From Aegicerativicinus sediminis (GTDB lineage: Bacteria > Bacteroidota > Bacteroidia > Flavobacteriales > Flavobacteriaceae), in contig NZ_CP064295.1 of the NCBI RefSeq assembly GCF_015476115.1, positions 1,048,001 through 1,112,000 of the forward strand: DNA of 64,000 nt, written 5' to 3'. Positions within the stretch are counted from its first letter, which is position 1. Every line of letters begins with the position of its first letter. A program made the translations under genes and the position numbers. The notes under the pieces are model-generated. The model saw nothing but the letters and a program-made list of their open reading frames with translations. It made no database searches and was not told the DNA's origin. Positions 51,756 through 61,887 of this stretch are shown here, one piece after another.

Positions 51756-53585
51756 CTATTTGAAATAGGTTATTAACTGGTTTAAAACTGACGCATCAAC
51801 TTGGATTACCGTTCCGTGCCTAGCACCTTTAGGAAATACAATATTTTCTGAAATATCCTTCCAATTTTTTAAATCGGAAGATTCAACGGCGCCGTAGCTC
51901 TTTTCAATGTATTTATCGAAATAAACGCGCCATACTCCGTCCCTTTCCAAAGCAGTGGGGCCTTCCGCCCAATAATCTCCAGTAATTGGAGTACTGGCGA
52001 TAGAATAGGGTCCCGTTAAATGGGTTGAAGTCGCTATCCTAATGTTTTTTTCAACAGGATTGCGGGTTTCATTTTTTAAAAACATTAGAAAGCTGTTTCC
52101 ATTTTTCACAATGGAAGCGTCTATAACATTAAAACCAGGTTCATATAAAAGTTTAGTATCTGCAAAAGTTTTGAAGTCCTTGGTTGTGGTATAATAAATA
52201 CGGTGGTTGTATCCATTTTCTTCCTTACTCTGAGTTTCAGGAAACTTCCCTTGAATGGTGCTGGACCAGTAAATCATAAACAAATTGTCTTCTTGATCAT
52301 AGGTGATTTCTGGAGCCCAAGTGTTTCTCGTCCCAGATTCATGTGTCATAACAGGTAAAAACTGCTGTTCCGACCAATGAATTAAATCTGGAGAATTAGC
52401 GTATCCAATCCCTTTATCTGTCCAACTAACCGTCCAGACCATATGATACATTCCATCACCTCCTTTAATTATGCAAGGGTCTCGCATTAAATTGTCCTTG
52501 CCAACCCTAGGGATCAGAACGGATTGGTCATTATTTAATGGATTCCAGATTAAACCATCCCTACTGTATGCCAGATGCAAACCATCCTCTCCATTTCCTT
52601 TAAAATAGGTGAAAACATAACTCTGATTGGAAGGAATTATGTCGTTTGCTTTTAACCATTTTTCACAAGCTTGTGGCCAAGTGTTATTTGTTCCATCCCT
52701 ACCCAAACCAAAACCATGCCCCCCATCTTCATAAACATGCATTTCGGCAGTTACACCATGTTCTTTAAGCGCCATATAATAATTGATGCTATTTTCTACA
52801 AGTACCGCCCCATCATCTGTTGCATGGACCAAGAAAGTCGCCGGAGTATTTTCATCCACTCCTAACTCATTAGAATAGTTCTGAATATCCTCCACTGACG
52901 GTGTTTTACCTAATAAATTTTCTTTGGAACCCATATGGGTAATATTATTATCCATAGATATAACTGGATACATCAATATTGAAAAATCTGGCTTTGCACT
53001 CGTTTGATCGGCCTCATATACCCTTTCATTGTATTGAGTGGAAAGCGTGGAGGCCAAATGTCCCCCCGCTGAAAATCCTATAATCCCTATTTTATTTGGA
53101 TCTAATTTCCATTTGCTCGCATTTCTTCTTACCATTCTAATAGCTTCTTGAGCATCTTGTAGAGGACCTATCCGTTTGTCCTTCATAATTAAATCACTTG
53201 GTAGTCTATACTTAAGTACAAAAGCAGAGATCCCAATAGAATTAAACCATTTAGCAATTTTTGACCCTTCTTTATCCATTGATAAATGCTTATACCCACC
53301 CCCAGGAAAAATCACCACTGCACTTCCATTTGTAATTTTAGGATCCGCCAAGAATATTGATAAGGTAGGTATAGAAACCATTGAAGTGCTTGTTAAAATA
53401 CCATTTTCCGCAATTTTGGGCTGCTCTTTATAATCGCTGTTATTAATTGAATTTGGAATTCCTTTAGGCCAGAGCTCTATAATTTCTGTTTGAGACCATA
53501 AGTTGGACGATAACAGAAAACCGATAATAGATATAACTAAAGTTAATTTTGACACGGATTTGATTTCTATATTAATCATCTTCAT
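51756..53585 (-). CDS. esterase-GH43-like fusion protein
   Basis: The 609-residue protein has a signal peptide (LTLVISIIGFLLSSNLWSQ). The first half (about 45-320) is an alpha/beta-hydrolase of the BD-FAE/acetyl-xylan-esterase-like type: PGGGYKHLSMDKEG, GIIGFSAGGHLAST (nucleophile Ser), and GGHGFG (His). The second half (about 330-609) is a five-bladed beta-propeller of GH43 type, with candidate catalytic acids in MRDPCII, TWAPEI/IDASIVK and EGPTALERDG. Fusion of an esterase with a glycosidase would let one protein deacylate and cleave a decorated glycan. It overlaps the GH115 gene by 14 bp. The GH43 subfamily is unclear. Confidence 0.82.
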   Translation of the reverse strand: MKMINIEIKSVSKLTLVISIIGFLLSSNLWSQTEIIELWPKGIPNSINNSDYKEQPKIAENGILTSTSMVSIPTLSIFLADPKITNGSAVVIFPGGGYKHLSMDKEGSKIAKWFNSIGISAFVLKYRLPSDLIMKDKRIGPLQDAQEAIRMVRRNASKWKLDPNKIGIIGFSAGGHLASTLSTQYNERVYEADQTSAKPDFSILMYPVISMDNNITHMGSKENLLGKTPSVEDIQNYSNELGVDENTPATFLVHATDDGAVLVENSINYYMALKEHGVTAEMHVYEDGGHGFGLGRDGTNNTWPQACEKWLKANDIIPSNQSYVFTYFKGNGEDGLHLAYSRDGLIWNPLNNDQSVLIPRVGKDNLMRDPCIIKGGDGMYHMVWTVSWTDKGIGYANSPDLIHWSEQQFLPVMTHESGTRNTWAPEITYDQEDNLFMIYWSSTIQGKFPETQSKEENGYNHRIYYTTTKDFKTFADTKLLYEPGFNVIDASIVKNGNSFLMFLKNETRNPVEKNIRIATSTHLTGPYSIASTPITGDYWAEGPTALERDGVWRVYFDKYIEKSYGAVESSDLKNWKDISENIVFPKGARHGTVIQVDASVLNQLITYFK

Positions 53586-56496
53586 TAGCTTTTAAATTAA
53601 TCCTTGTTTCGGGCATTAATTTATACGGTAAGGTTATAGTTCCGCTATTATTTAAAACAATATAATCAATAATTACTGCAGGGTCTAAACTATAAATTTT
53701 AATAGTTTGTTTCCCAACTTCAGAAATTGGCGCCTTGATATATTGAATTGCTTTATTACTTAATACATTTATCTTCCAAGTCTCGCTACGACCTTCTGTC
53801 TTAAAATTTACAACCTCAATAGGTCCGTCATTGAATTGCACCCCAATTCTTAACTCCCCATCGGTTGTAACAGCATGATTAGGCAATGCAACTATGGAAA
53901 GAACAGCATTTTCATTTAAATTTTCAGTATAAATTTCATACTCCGCTATAGCAGAGTTTTTAAAATCCGTAATTGAAAAGTTTTGCGATAGGGGTTCAGA
54001 TTGGATAACATTAGAAGTATGACCTAATCCAGTTATAGTATTCCACTGAAAGGTTTCAGAAGGAAGTATTTTTGAAAAGTGTTCAGCGTAAATAACGGCC
54101 ATACCATTTTTCTCCACAATTGAATTGAGAGGAGCTGTTTTATAGCTATCTGATAAATTAATCTGGATGTCTTTTTCAAATTGTTCAGTTGCAATAGTAA
54201 ATTTACCCTTCTCAGTTGAACCAGAATTAATCCAATCTTTCCAGTCTATTGAGAAAAATAAGCGTTTTTCTGAAATGCCAGAAGGATTCAATTCACCCGA
54301 AACCTCATCTACCACAATCCAACTAGGTTTGTTCGTTATTTGCCAAGAAGCAATTTTTTCTGTGGTTAGATATAAATCCAAAAAATGACTTTGCGTGTCA
54401 TTTAGATAAAATTTCGGAAGTCTCATAGCGGCATTCATATCGGAAAATTCTGTTTCAGGAGAAATTCCCATAATTTCCTCTGTTTCTTTAATTTTCAAAT
54501 CGATAATAGGATCATCAAAAACAGGAAGCTCCCTTGGTTTCATATACATAATTCCTCTCCATTTTCCATTTGATAATTCGTTGTAAGTCTCCGTCAGTTC
54601 AACAATCTTCTTATATGAATCGTGTGCCAGTTTTTTATACTTTAATGAACTCAACCTTCCTTGATTTGCATATGCCAATGCCTTATCTCTATACAAGAAT
54701 TTTTGGTTCATGCTAGAAGCCGCCTTTACGGGGTATCCAACTAATTGATAAAAAGAACTTTTCCTTTCATTAGGGATTTGGGGTTCAATTTGTTCTAATT
54801 CATTTTCCAGATTCTGGTAAGATTCTAATCTCAACTGAATTTCATCACCATTTATAAATGGAACATAACTAGTATTATTAATGGGTGTGGTTGGTTCCGT
54901 TTGGCTCCACCCCATAAATTCTGGTCGGCGTTCAAAGGCTAATTGATAATATTTGGTTTTAATTTCCTCTATTTTATTTCCAAATTCCTCACCAAAAATT
55001 TCTGTATAAAACTTTTGTTGATGGGTTTTAATGGACTTCGATTTGAAAAAGGCCTTGGCATTATAAGCCATGTCTAAGAAAAGTTGAGTATTATATTCTA
55101 ACGGTTTGATATCTCCAACATTTAAAATCCAAATTTGCTTATTATTAAGGGTATAGGCTTTTATCATTTCTTCTCTCATCAAAGCAGGATTGGTAGAACT
55201 CAACCAAAGGTAATCGTGTGGCCTCCCCCAATAAGATGCATGATAGTAAACGCCAGACCCTCCTTTTCGCTTTTGTTCTTCAGAGTTGCTTAAGGCTCTT
55301 ATATAACCGTAATTATCATCTGTCCAAACAAGAGTTATATCTTCTGGGATAACCAAACCGTTTTTGTATAAGTCTAATACCTCTTTATAAATTGTAAAAG
55401 CTTGGGGTATTTCACTCACCGATTCATTAATATTTGTTTCAAGCATATTTCGTTGATCGGAAATTATGTCATCCAATAAACTTACAGCCTCCTCCTTACT
55501 GTTAACTCCCTCCATACCACTATCATGCACCCCTCTCATTCCCATGGAATAAATAGCATCTATATTTTTGGATTCTTTAACTCGGGTTTCCCAATAGGTA
55601 TGTACAGCATCCCTATTGTTTTTATAATCAAAATGGCCCATTGTTTCTTCCTCCCACTCATCAACATTGTTTCTCAACATAGGTTCGGCATGGGAAGTTC
55701 CAATAACGATATTATACAAACTAGCCATTTTAGCATTTCCAGGATAATGAAAGAAAGCTTTAGTACTTGGGTGCATTGCGGGCCAAATAGTATTAGCCTT
55801 TAATCGGAGAAGAAGCTCAAATATTTTGGAATAGGTCTTAGGTCCGATATCACCTATTTCAGGCTCAAACGTATCGGCTGCCCAAGGTTGCAATCCCCAG
55901 TCTTCATCATTTAAAAATATCCCTCTGTATTTAACGGTTGGCTCATCGCTGAAAAAATCCTTTTGCGCCAATATCAGATTTTCAGATTTCCTAATTGGAA
56001 CATCCGCCCACCAATACCAAGGAGAAACACCAAGTTTTTCTGAAAGTGAAAACACACCAAAAGCTGTTCCTCTAGCATCCGTACCTCCAATTACAAACGC
56101 CTTGCTGATTTTTTCAGTGGGGGCATTTATAGTTTTATACAAATAGCTTTCCCATTGATTTGTAAACGTATTTGGAAAATCATTTTGGTTTAGCAGAGGA
56201 TTTAACAATTCACTACCAATTGTGCCAATTATTATGACATTTCCTTCTAAACCCTCCAATGAATTGGATACCGTAGGTTTATATCCGGATATGGCATAAA
56301 TATCCTTCGCCAATAAATGAGATGAAATTGAGTCTAAACCTTTTCCAAACTGGTATACAATTGCAGTTTGAGTTTGCTCGGTTACAATTTCAAAATCTGT
56401 AGGGTTGGAGGTTGCTGTTTCTGAGGTATTACAACTAAAAGCTAACAGTACGAAAATATAACTGTCAGTAAACAAAATCTTAAAGTAATTCCCCAT
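53572..56496 (-). CDS. GH115 alpha-glucuronidase-like enzyme (lipoprotein candidate)
   Basis: The 974-residue protein starts with a hydrophobic signal (LFTDSYIFVLLAFSCNT, lipobox-like AFSC). The GH115 domain is recognised by VIGGTDARGTAFGVFSLSEKLGVSPWYWWADVP, RGIFLNDEDWGLQPWA, LKANTIWPAMHPSTKAFFHYPGN, and VIGTSHAEPMLRNNVDEW. These blocks are the family's catalytic barrel. The C-terminal 200 residues form beta-sandwich modules. GH115 enzymes remove glucuronic acid or 4-O-methyl-glucuronic acid from xylan-type or related glycans by inversion. It overlaps the downstream esterase-GH43 gene by 14 bp and follows GH105 by 95 bp. Confidence 0.9.
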   Translation of the reverse strand: MGNYFKILFTDSYIFVLLAFSCNTSETATSNPTDFEIVTEQTQTAIVYQFGKGLDSISSHLLAKDIYAISGYKPTVSNSLEGLEGNVIIIGTIGSELLNPLLNQNDFPNTFTNQWESYLYKTINAPTEKISKAFVIGGTDARGTAFGVFSLSEKLGVSPWYWWADVPIRKSENLILAQKDFFSDEPTVKYRGIFLNDEDWGLQPWAADTFEPEIGDIGPKTYSKIFELLLRLKANTIWPAMHPSTKAFFHYPGNAKMASLYNIVIGTSHAEPMLRNNVDEWEEETMGHFDYKNNRDAVHTYWETRVKESKNIDAIYSMGMRGVHDSGMEGVNSKEEAVSLLDDIISDQRNMLETNINESVSEIPQAFTIYKEVLDLYKNGLVIPEDITLVWTDDNYGYIRALSNSEEQKRKGGSGVYYHASYWGRPHDYLWLSSTNPALMREEMIKAYTLNNKQIWILNVGDIKPLEYNTQLFLDMAYNAKAFFKSKSIKTHQQKFYTEIFGEEFGNKIEEIKTKYYQLAFERRPEFMGWSQTEPTTPINNTSYVPFINGDEIQLRLESYQNLENELEQIEPQIPNERKSSFYQLVGYPVKAASSMNQKFLYRDKALAYANQGRLSSLKYKKLAHDSYKKIVELTETYNELSNGKWRGIMYMKPRELPVFDDPIIDLKIKETEEIMGISPETEFSDMNAAMRLPKFYLNDTQSHFLDLYLTTEKIASWQITNKPSWIVVDEVSGELNPSGISEKRLFFSIDWKDWINSGSTEKGKFTIATEQFEKDIQINLSDSYKTAPLNSIVEKNGMAVIYAEHFSKILPSETFQWNTITGLGHTSNVIQSEPLSQNFSITDFKNSAIAEYEIYTENLNENAVLSIVALPNHAVTTDGELRIGVQFNDGPIEVVNFKTEGRSETWKINVLSNKAIQYIKAPISEVGKQTIKIYSLDPAVIIDYIVLNNSGTITLPYKLMPETRINLKANEDD

Positions 56497-56591
56497 GCTG
56501 TAAGAATATGTTTTTCTATTGATCTATATTCTTTAAAGATTTTAGAAATTCAGCAACCCAAAAGAAATTGAATAGCTATAACAATTAACCA

Positions 56592-57713
56592 TTAATGGTC
56601 CATTCTATATATTTCTGCTCCGGCTAATAAGAAACACCCCAAACCATAGTCTTCAAAATCTGGAATCTTATCATAAGACAAAGGTTGTCCTTCTGATGGT
56701 TCTTTCCCCGTTGACTGTAGATACCCCAAAAAGCCATTTTCGTGCAATGCTAATTTGGTCATTGCGTTCCAGCCTTTCAATATAAGTGGCATATAAGTGT
56801 CTTTGTCTAAAATACCATTATTTACACCATAAGCCATTCCATAAACAAACAAGGCTGTTCCGGACGTCTCCTTACCTCCATAATGATTTGGATCGTGAAG
56901 GCTTACATTCCAAAAGCCATCCGTTCGCTGTACTTTGGCCAATGCTTCAGCCATAGCCTTTAAATCAGAAATATATTGTTGTCTATGCGGGGCATTTTCT
57001 GGTATAATGGATAGCACTTTTGCAAGGGCGCCTATAACCCATCCATTACCGCGACTCCAATAACAATCTTCACCATTGGGTTCTTTATAAGGAGGATCAA
57101 AATCTGCATCGCGCCACCACAAGCCATCTTTATCATTAAACAAACCATTATCTCCATGCTTATTCCTGGTATACATATACATTTCATACATTTTCTCGAA
57201 ATAACGAGCATCATTTTTCAGAACACCAAGTTTTGCAAACACGGGCATTCCCATTTGTATGGCATCAATCCAAGACCAATCGTCAAGTTGTGGCGTATTC
57301 AACAACATATCCGTTAACGCCAATGTATTTCTTAACTTTTTAGAATCTGGTTCTAAATTGTATAAATCAATATAAGTTTGGGCAGCACAATAATCATCTG
57401 CGTTGCGGTTTGCATTTCCGTTCCTAAATCCCCAACCGTGAAATTCTGACCAATCATAGGCATATTTGTAATATTCTTCTTTGGGATAAATTCCATAAAG
57501 AGCCATAAGGCCTTCGTAATACACACCTCGAGTCCAAATGTTGCTTGGTCGCTCCCTATTTGTTACAATAGTTTTGCCTACATCTGGCCATTTTTCCATA
57601 AAATATTTATTGGCTACAATTAGATGATTTAGAACTTCCTTTCGGTCAAGAGTTTGACCCAATGAAGATAGTCCGAAAAGTAGAGCTGTTATAAGTATGA
57701 GCTGTTTAAACAT
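56592..57713 (-). CDS. GH105 unsaturated glucuronyl/galacturonyl hydrolase
   Basis: The 373-residue protein has a signal peptide (KQLILITALLFGLSSLGQ) and an (alpha/alpha)6 barrel of the YteR/GH105 type. Visible blocks are WTRGVYYEGLMALYGIYP, ANRNADDYCAAQTYIDLY (with the conserved Asp), WSWIDAIQMGMPVFAKLG (Asp corresponding to the YteR catalytic Asp), YWSRGNGWVIGALAKVL and the C-terminal GLGCFLLAGAEIYRM. It hydrolyses the unsaturated uronic acid that a lyase leaves at the non-reducing end. It lies 11 bp after the GH106 gene. Confidence 0.9.
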   Translation of the reverse strand: MFKQLILITALLFGLSSLGQTLDRKEVLNHLIVANKYFMEKWPDVGKTIVTNRERPSNIWTRGVYYEGLMALYGIYPKEEYYKYAYDWSEFHGWGFRNGNANRNADDYCAAQTYIDLYNLEPDSKKLRNTLALTDMLLNTPQLDDWSWIDAIQMGMPVFAKLGVLKNDARYFEKMYEMYMYTRNKHGDNGLFNDKDGLWWRDADFDPPYKEPNGEDCYWSRGNGWVIGALAKVLSIIPENAPHRQQYISDLKAMAEALAKVQRTDGFWNVSLHDPNHYGGKETSGTALFVYGMAYGVNNGILDKDTYMPLILKGWNAMTKLALHENGFLGYLQSTGKEPSEGQPLSYDKIPDFEDYGLGCFLLAGAEIYRMDH

Positions 57714-57724
57714 TGCTTGTTAGA

Positions 57725-60454
57725 TTAGTTAAATTGAATTTTTTTCAATGGAGTAATAGTCACAGGACCTAATAAACCAGAGGGCATTGGCGCCCACAAC
57801 GTTGCATCAAAAGGTTTGTAATCTTTGTTAACCATATTAATTTCTTCAAATATTTTCCATTCCTCTCCCCTCATTTCCTTCGCCCTTATTCTGTTAGCGG
57901 CCAAATTGGAGACTTTAACAACCAATAAATTTGTGTCGTTTAATGCGCCTGTTTGAATTGCAAAAGGTACTGACCAAGCCGTACCCAAGAATTTACCGTT
58001 AAGCCAAACTTCAGCACTCTCCCTTACATCACCCAAATTTAATTGCCAATTATCTGCTTCTATATCTGGCTTTTGGAATTCAATTTTATATTCTGCTGAA
58101 CCAGAAAATTCAGCTGCTTCACCACCAAGTTCAGTCCAAGATTTCAACTCATCAAGTTCTATTTCTGAAGGAATTTTTGGTCCTCCCGTAATAAAATTTA
58201 ATTTCCATTTTTGGTTTAGTTGGAATGGTTTATCAGAAACTGCATAATTATTCCATTTTGAAACGTTAGAAACTTTAGAGCTTTTCAGGATTAAAGATGT
58301 ACCAGATGGAATGTCAACATAAACCTTAGTCTTTCCATTCCCTATTCTTGTTTCCGCTTTTCCATAATTACCAGTAAGAGGATCATAAATTACAACCTCC
58401 TCAGCCATTAAATTTAGAGGTATAAAGGCTGAAACACCAGTGCGTGTGTGGTTGACCAAATAATAGACTTTTTCACCATTAACATCCCTTCTAATATATT
58501 TTAAACCATAATCCACTATGGATTCTGGAGTTATTGAAGCCTTCTCCAAATCACCAATAATATTGTTTGACGGTAAGACTAAATCTTTTGAATCCTCTAT
58601 CAATTTCAAAAGTTTGGATTCTTTCTCTTTATATTCAAAGTAACCTGGAACCGATTCAGGCATTCCTTGAAATATGATATTAGCGCCGGACTTCTTCAAT
58701 TCGAGCAATTTATTAAAGGTCCTGATTGGCATTTTGTTGCAATCTGGAATAACTAATCCTTTATATTTTCCTCCTGGCAAAACAATAAGTCCATTTTCCA
58801 CACTTGCTTTAGAGACAAAATCATCTGAGGTAAAATCGACACCATACCCCGCCGACATTAAAGCTTTTGAGATCTTATAAAATTCAGTATCTAACAACCA
58901 TTCGTTTAAAGAGTGAATTTTAAACTGAAAAAATAAATCTCCCTTTAAATAGCTGTCCCACACATCATAAATTGGCCAATAAACCAACAAGTCATTGTCT
59001 GGCTTTCCAAGTTGGAGCATCGATTGGCATCTCGCTATATAACCAAAAAGAGCATCTGCATCTTCCCAAATTGGATTTGTAGAATTAAAATTAACCGATG
59101 CATAAAACTTCCAGCCTGGCCAAACCGCCCTTTCAGGAGAATATGTTGAGCCGTGTAAAAAAACATGATTTACACCATTGAGCAACAAGTCTTCCACCTC
59201 AGGTTTGCATTGAGATAATGCAGTCTTAAAATGGTCTCTTAACCATGTAAAAGTTTCAGAAGACACCAAAGGTTTTCCTGATATATGAGCGGCAGAAGAA
59301 GAAAATTTCAACATAATAGGGTCTGCATCACCTTCCCGTACATCCTCCTTCTCCCTTCTGAAATTTGGAATGTCATAAGGCATAGAGCCAAATGTTTCAC
59401 ATTCGGGAATATCTGCTGAAGCATATAAATCTATTAGATTGCCCGGTGAGCCGTGTGCTTGCAATTTTGTTTTAAAACCGTGATTATTTGCCCATTTATC
59501 CCAAGGTTTGTCAAAATCGTTCAATAACAAATCCGACAACGTTTCCCTATAATCACTACGTACACGATTCCCTTCATTAGATGGAACTGAATCTAATAGC
59601 AAATCTAATTTTCCCTTAAGATCGTAACCTCTTCTGGCCTCGAATTCTTCAAAAAATTGAGGGGTAAAATCAGTTCCATACACCTCATAACTGTCATTAA
59701 AGATTGCCCTTAATTTATGATTTAAACTTTCAAATGCCTCGTCGAACGGCTTTACATAAGAATCTAAAGCCTGTTGGGAATAATGGTCTAAAGTAAGGCC
59801 GGCACCTCCAGGAGCAGCCCGCTTTACTTTCTGGTTAGTTTTTCCAATGTAAACTTCATAAAGGGTAAAATCTGATTTTTTCTTTTCCCATACCAATTCA
59901 CCTCCTTTGATCTGAGATGTTAGGTCTAAAACCGCTCCATCAACACCAAAGGCCAACAAATACTTTAATTTTGAAGATTTTTGCTCTTTCGGGTTATCTG
60001 GTTGGATTTTCAACTTAAGTTTTTCCCCTTTTGGAAGCAAGGTTTTATCTATGATCAATTTGGTAGCAGCGTACTCCTCTGTTACTTGTGGGCCTCCATA
60101 AGGCCAACCTGTACCAAGCGTCATATCTACCCCTAATTCTAAACTGTCGGCAATCTTTATGGTGTAATCCAAAAGTTCTATCCATTCTTTAGAAAGAAAA
60201 ATCAGATTGTTTTTCTCTTCTCCCTTCACCCCATAAATGGGAGTTATTTCAACACCTCCCAATCCAACATTTTTAAATTCAGTTAAGGACCTTTTTATGT
60301 TTTTCTTATCTACGGCATTTCCCATCCACCACCAACGAGTCCATGGTTTGGTCGTACTTTCTATATCTGGCCAACCTTCAGTATTTTGGGCCTCAGCCTG
60401 TGTAACACCTAAGATTATTGTAATAAGAAATATGAGTTTAATCTTTAATTTCAT
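57725..60454 (-). CDS. GH106 alpha-L-rhamnosidase-like enzyme
   Basis: The 909-residue protein has a signal peptide (IKLIFLITIILGVTQAEAQ). The start of the domain is PWTRWWWMGNAVDKKNIKRSLTEFKNVGLGGVEITPIYGV, the GH106 front, and the large barrel continues with FGSMPYDIPNFRREKEDVREGDADPIMLKFSSSAAHISGKPLVSSETFTW. The C-terminal part has a beta-sandwich with the typical AEVWLNGKFLGTAWSVPFAI. It removes L-rhamnose from pectic rhamnogalacturonan or algal glycans by inversion. It is 5 bp from the PL22-like gene and 11 bp from GH105. Confidence 0.9.
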   Translation of the reverse strand: MKLKIKLIFLITIILGVTQAEAQNTEGWPDIESTTKPWTRWWWMGNAVDKKNIKRSLTEFKNVGLGGVEITPIYGVKGEEKNNLIFLSKEWIELLDYTIKIADSLELGVDMTLGTGWPYGGPQVTEEYAATKLIIDKTLLPKGEKLKLKIQPDNPKEQKSSKLKYLLAFGVDGAVLDLTSQIKGGELVWEKKKSDFTLYEVYIGKTNQKVKRAAPGGAGLTLDHYSQQALDSYVKPFDEAFESLNHKLRAIFNDSYEVYGTDFTPQFFEEFEARRGYDLKGKLDLLLDSVPSNEGNRVRSDYRETLSDLLLNDFDKPWDKWANNHGFKTKLQAHGSPGNLIDLYASADIPECETFGSMPYDIPNFRREKEDVREGDADPIMLKFSSSAAHISGKPLVSSETFTWLRDHFKTALSQCKPEVEDLLLNGVNHVFLHGSTYSPERAVWPGWKFYASVNFNSTNPIWEDADALFGYIARCQSMLQLGKPDNDLLVYWPIYDVWDSYLKGDLFFQFKIHSLNEWLLDTEFYKISKALMSAGYGVDFTSDDFVSKASVENGLIVLPGGKYKGLVIPDCNKMPIRTFNKLLELKKSGANIIFQGMPESVPGYFEYKEKESKLLKLIEDSKDLVLPSNNIIGDLEKASITPESIVDYGLKYIRRDVNGEKVYYLVNHTRTGVSAFIPLNLMAEEVVIYDPLTGNYGKAETRIGNGKTKVYVDIPSGTSLILKSSKVSNVSKWNNYAVSDKPFQLNQKWKLNFITGGPKIPSEIELDELKSWTELGGEAAEFSGSAEYKIEFQKPDIEADNWQLNLGDVRESAEVWLNGKFLGTAWSVPFAIQTGALNDTNLLVVKVSNLAANRIRAKEMRGEEWKIFEEINMVNKDYKPFDATLWAPMPSGLLGPVTITPLKKIQFN

Positions 60455-60459
60455 GCCTA

Positions 60460-61719
60460 CTATTGATATAATTCTACTGCATAAATCTGGGATTCTCCCT
60501 CAAAATTAGCCCTAAAAATAATCTGTTTGCCATCTGGTGAGAAGTGCACGTTTGGTTCTAATTCATAGTCGTGGTTTTTCATATTCACTAATTTTTCAGA
60601 AACCAAACTGTCTTTATTAGGTCTAAAATGATAAATCCACATACCATCCTTGGCATGGGCAACTTGACTCTCATCTCCACCGTCACCAGCAAAAGTTGTT
60701 AGGTCTGGTGAGATATTATAGTGTATAGACCAGTCATCCCTTTTTAAACCATATTTGGTTAGTTTGTTATCTGCCAGATTATATCCTGCCAAGAAAAAAG
60801 TTTCACCTCTTGGAATTTGTAAATCGAACCAAATTGTACTACCATTTGGGCTAAAAAATTCATGGCCTGCAATTTCCCTGTGAACACTTCTTTTATGGAT
60901 AAGTCTATTTTCGCCAGTATTAATATTGATATTCCAAATGCGATCTACCTTATGCCAAGGTCCTTCATGGCAATACATCAACAATTCAGGATCTGTTGGG
61001 GAAAATTGGATATGGTTTAACCAAGCTTTCTCTGAATAAATATTCTTGTATTCTTTAGAATTTACATTAATGGTGATGAGACTTCTTTCTAATTTGGCCT
61101 CATAAATTTTTTCAAAATAGCTAGATTTACTCGGATTTTTCTTGAAAATTTCATTTTCCTCCTTTGTAATTAAGGCCCCTCCCAATAAAGTTTCGTCGGC
61201 ATTTAGTGTAGTAACAGAACCTATGACATCATCATCGAATTTATAAATGAAATCGGTTTTATGTGTATCTATATGGGTAGCGAAAACGCTATCTGCAATC
61301 ATATAAAACACTTTCCGTGTCTTTTTTCCAACAATTTCACCCCTTTTTCTTCCTTCGTTGCTGGTAATTTGGTCTACATCTTTAGTCTTAAGATTTACCG
61401 AGAAATACTGATTGGTACTATCTACCTCGCCCATAAAAATCATTATATCAGAAGTTCCATCGGAAGACTTTAGGAAGGGGTTATTATGAAAATAGAAACT
61501 GCGATTAGATCCATCTCTCAAAACAAGTTTTTCAATTTGATGCCCTGTGGAAGAATCTATCCAAACTTTTTGTTTAGAGCTTTCAGCTCCTGTCTCCATC
61601 ATTGGGAAATGGGAAAGTTCTTCCTTCTGGTTTTCTTTCTGTTCAACTGTTTTTTCTTCCTTGCAGGATGGAATTAAAGTCAAAATAGCCAAATAAAAAA
61701 GGATTGTAAATCGGTTCAA
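60460..61719 (-). CDS. PL22-like oligogalacturonate lyase (lipoprotein)
   Basis: The 419-residue protein begins with a lipoprotein signal (FTILFYLAILTLIPSCKEE, lipobox IPSC). The rest is a seven-bladed beta-propeller of the PL22 type: LMYCHEGPWHKVDRIWNININTG, HREIAGHEFFSPNGSTIWFDLQIPRGETFFLAGYN, DDWSIHYNISPDLTTFAGDGGDES. The His residues in these blocks match the expected metal and catalytic positions. It cleaves short oligogalacturonates, or related uronides, by beta-elimination. It is the first gene of a five-gene operon. Confidence 0.85.
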   Translation of the reverse strand: MNRFTILFYLAILTLIPSCKEEKTVEQKENQKEELSHFPMMETGAESSKQKVWIDSSTGHQIEKLVLRDGSNRSFYFHNNPFLKSSDGTSDIMIFMGEVDSTNQYFSVNLKTKDVDQITSNEGRKRGEIVGKKTRKVFYMIADSVFATHIDTHKTDFIYKFDDDVIGSVTTLNADETLLGGALITKEENEIFKKNPSKSSYFEKIYEAKLERSLITINVNSKEYKNIYSEKAWLNHIQFSPTDPELLMYCHEGPWHKVDRIWNININTGENRLIHKRSVHREIAGHEFFSPNGSTIWFDLQIPRGETFFLAGYNLADNKLTKYGLKRDDWSIHYNISPDLTTFAGDGGDESQVAHAKDGMWIYHFRPNKDSLVSEKLVNMKNHDYELEPNVHFSPDGKQIIFRANFEGESQIYAVELYQ

Positions 61720-61768
61720 CTTTTTATAGAATTTAGGTTCATTTCGGTAAATATATTTTTTGCTTGCT

Positions 61769-61833
61769 AGTATTCCGTCCTGTAGTATCCCGATAGAGAA
61801 TCCTTAATCTTCTACAGTATTCAGCAGGATACT
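61769..61833. promoter_or_regulatory. cluster of AGTATYC repeats in the divergent glycan promoter
   Basis: Repeats of one 7-mer lie between the PL22 operon and the GH31 gene: AGTATTCC (61769-61776), AGTATCC (61784-61790), AGTATTC (61816-61822) and the inverted GGATACT (61827-61833). CTGTAG (61780-61785) and CTACAG (61812-61817) make a second inverted pair. They could bind a shared regulator of both transcripts. Confidence 0.4.
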
Positions 61834-61851
61834 CATACTTAATTTTTCAAA

Positions 61852-61859
61852 TATCTTTG
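61852..61859 (+). promoter_or_regulatory. -7 promoter box of the GH31 gene
   Basis: TATCTTTG matches TAnnTTTG and lies 28 bp before the GH31 start codon, just downstream of the repeat cluster. No TTG -33 box at the normal distance. Confidence 0.5.
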
Positions 61860-61887
61860 GACTTCATTGAAAATTATTCCCTTCAAC

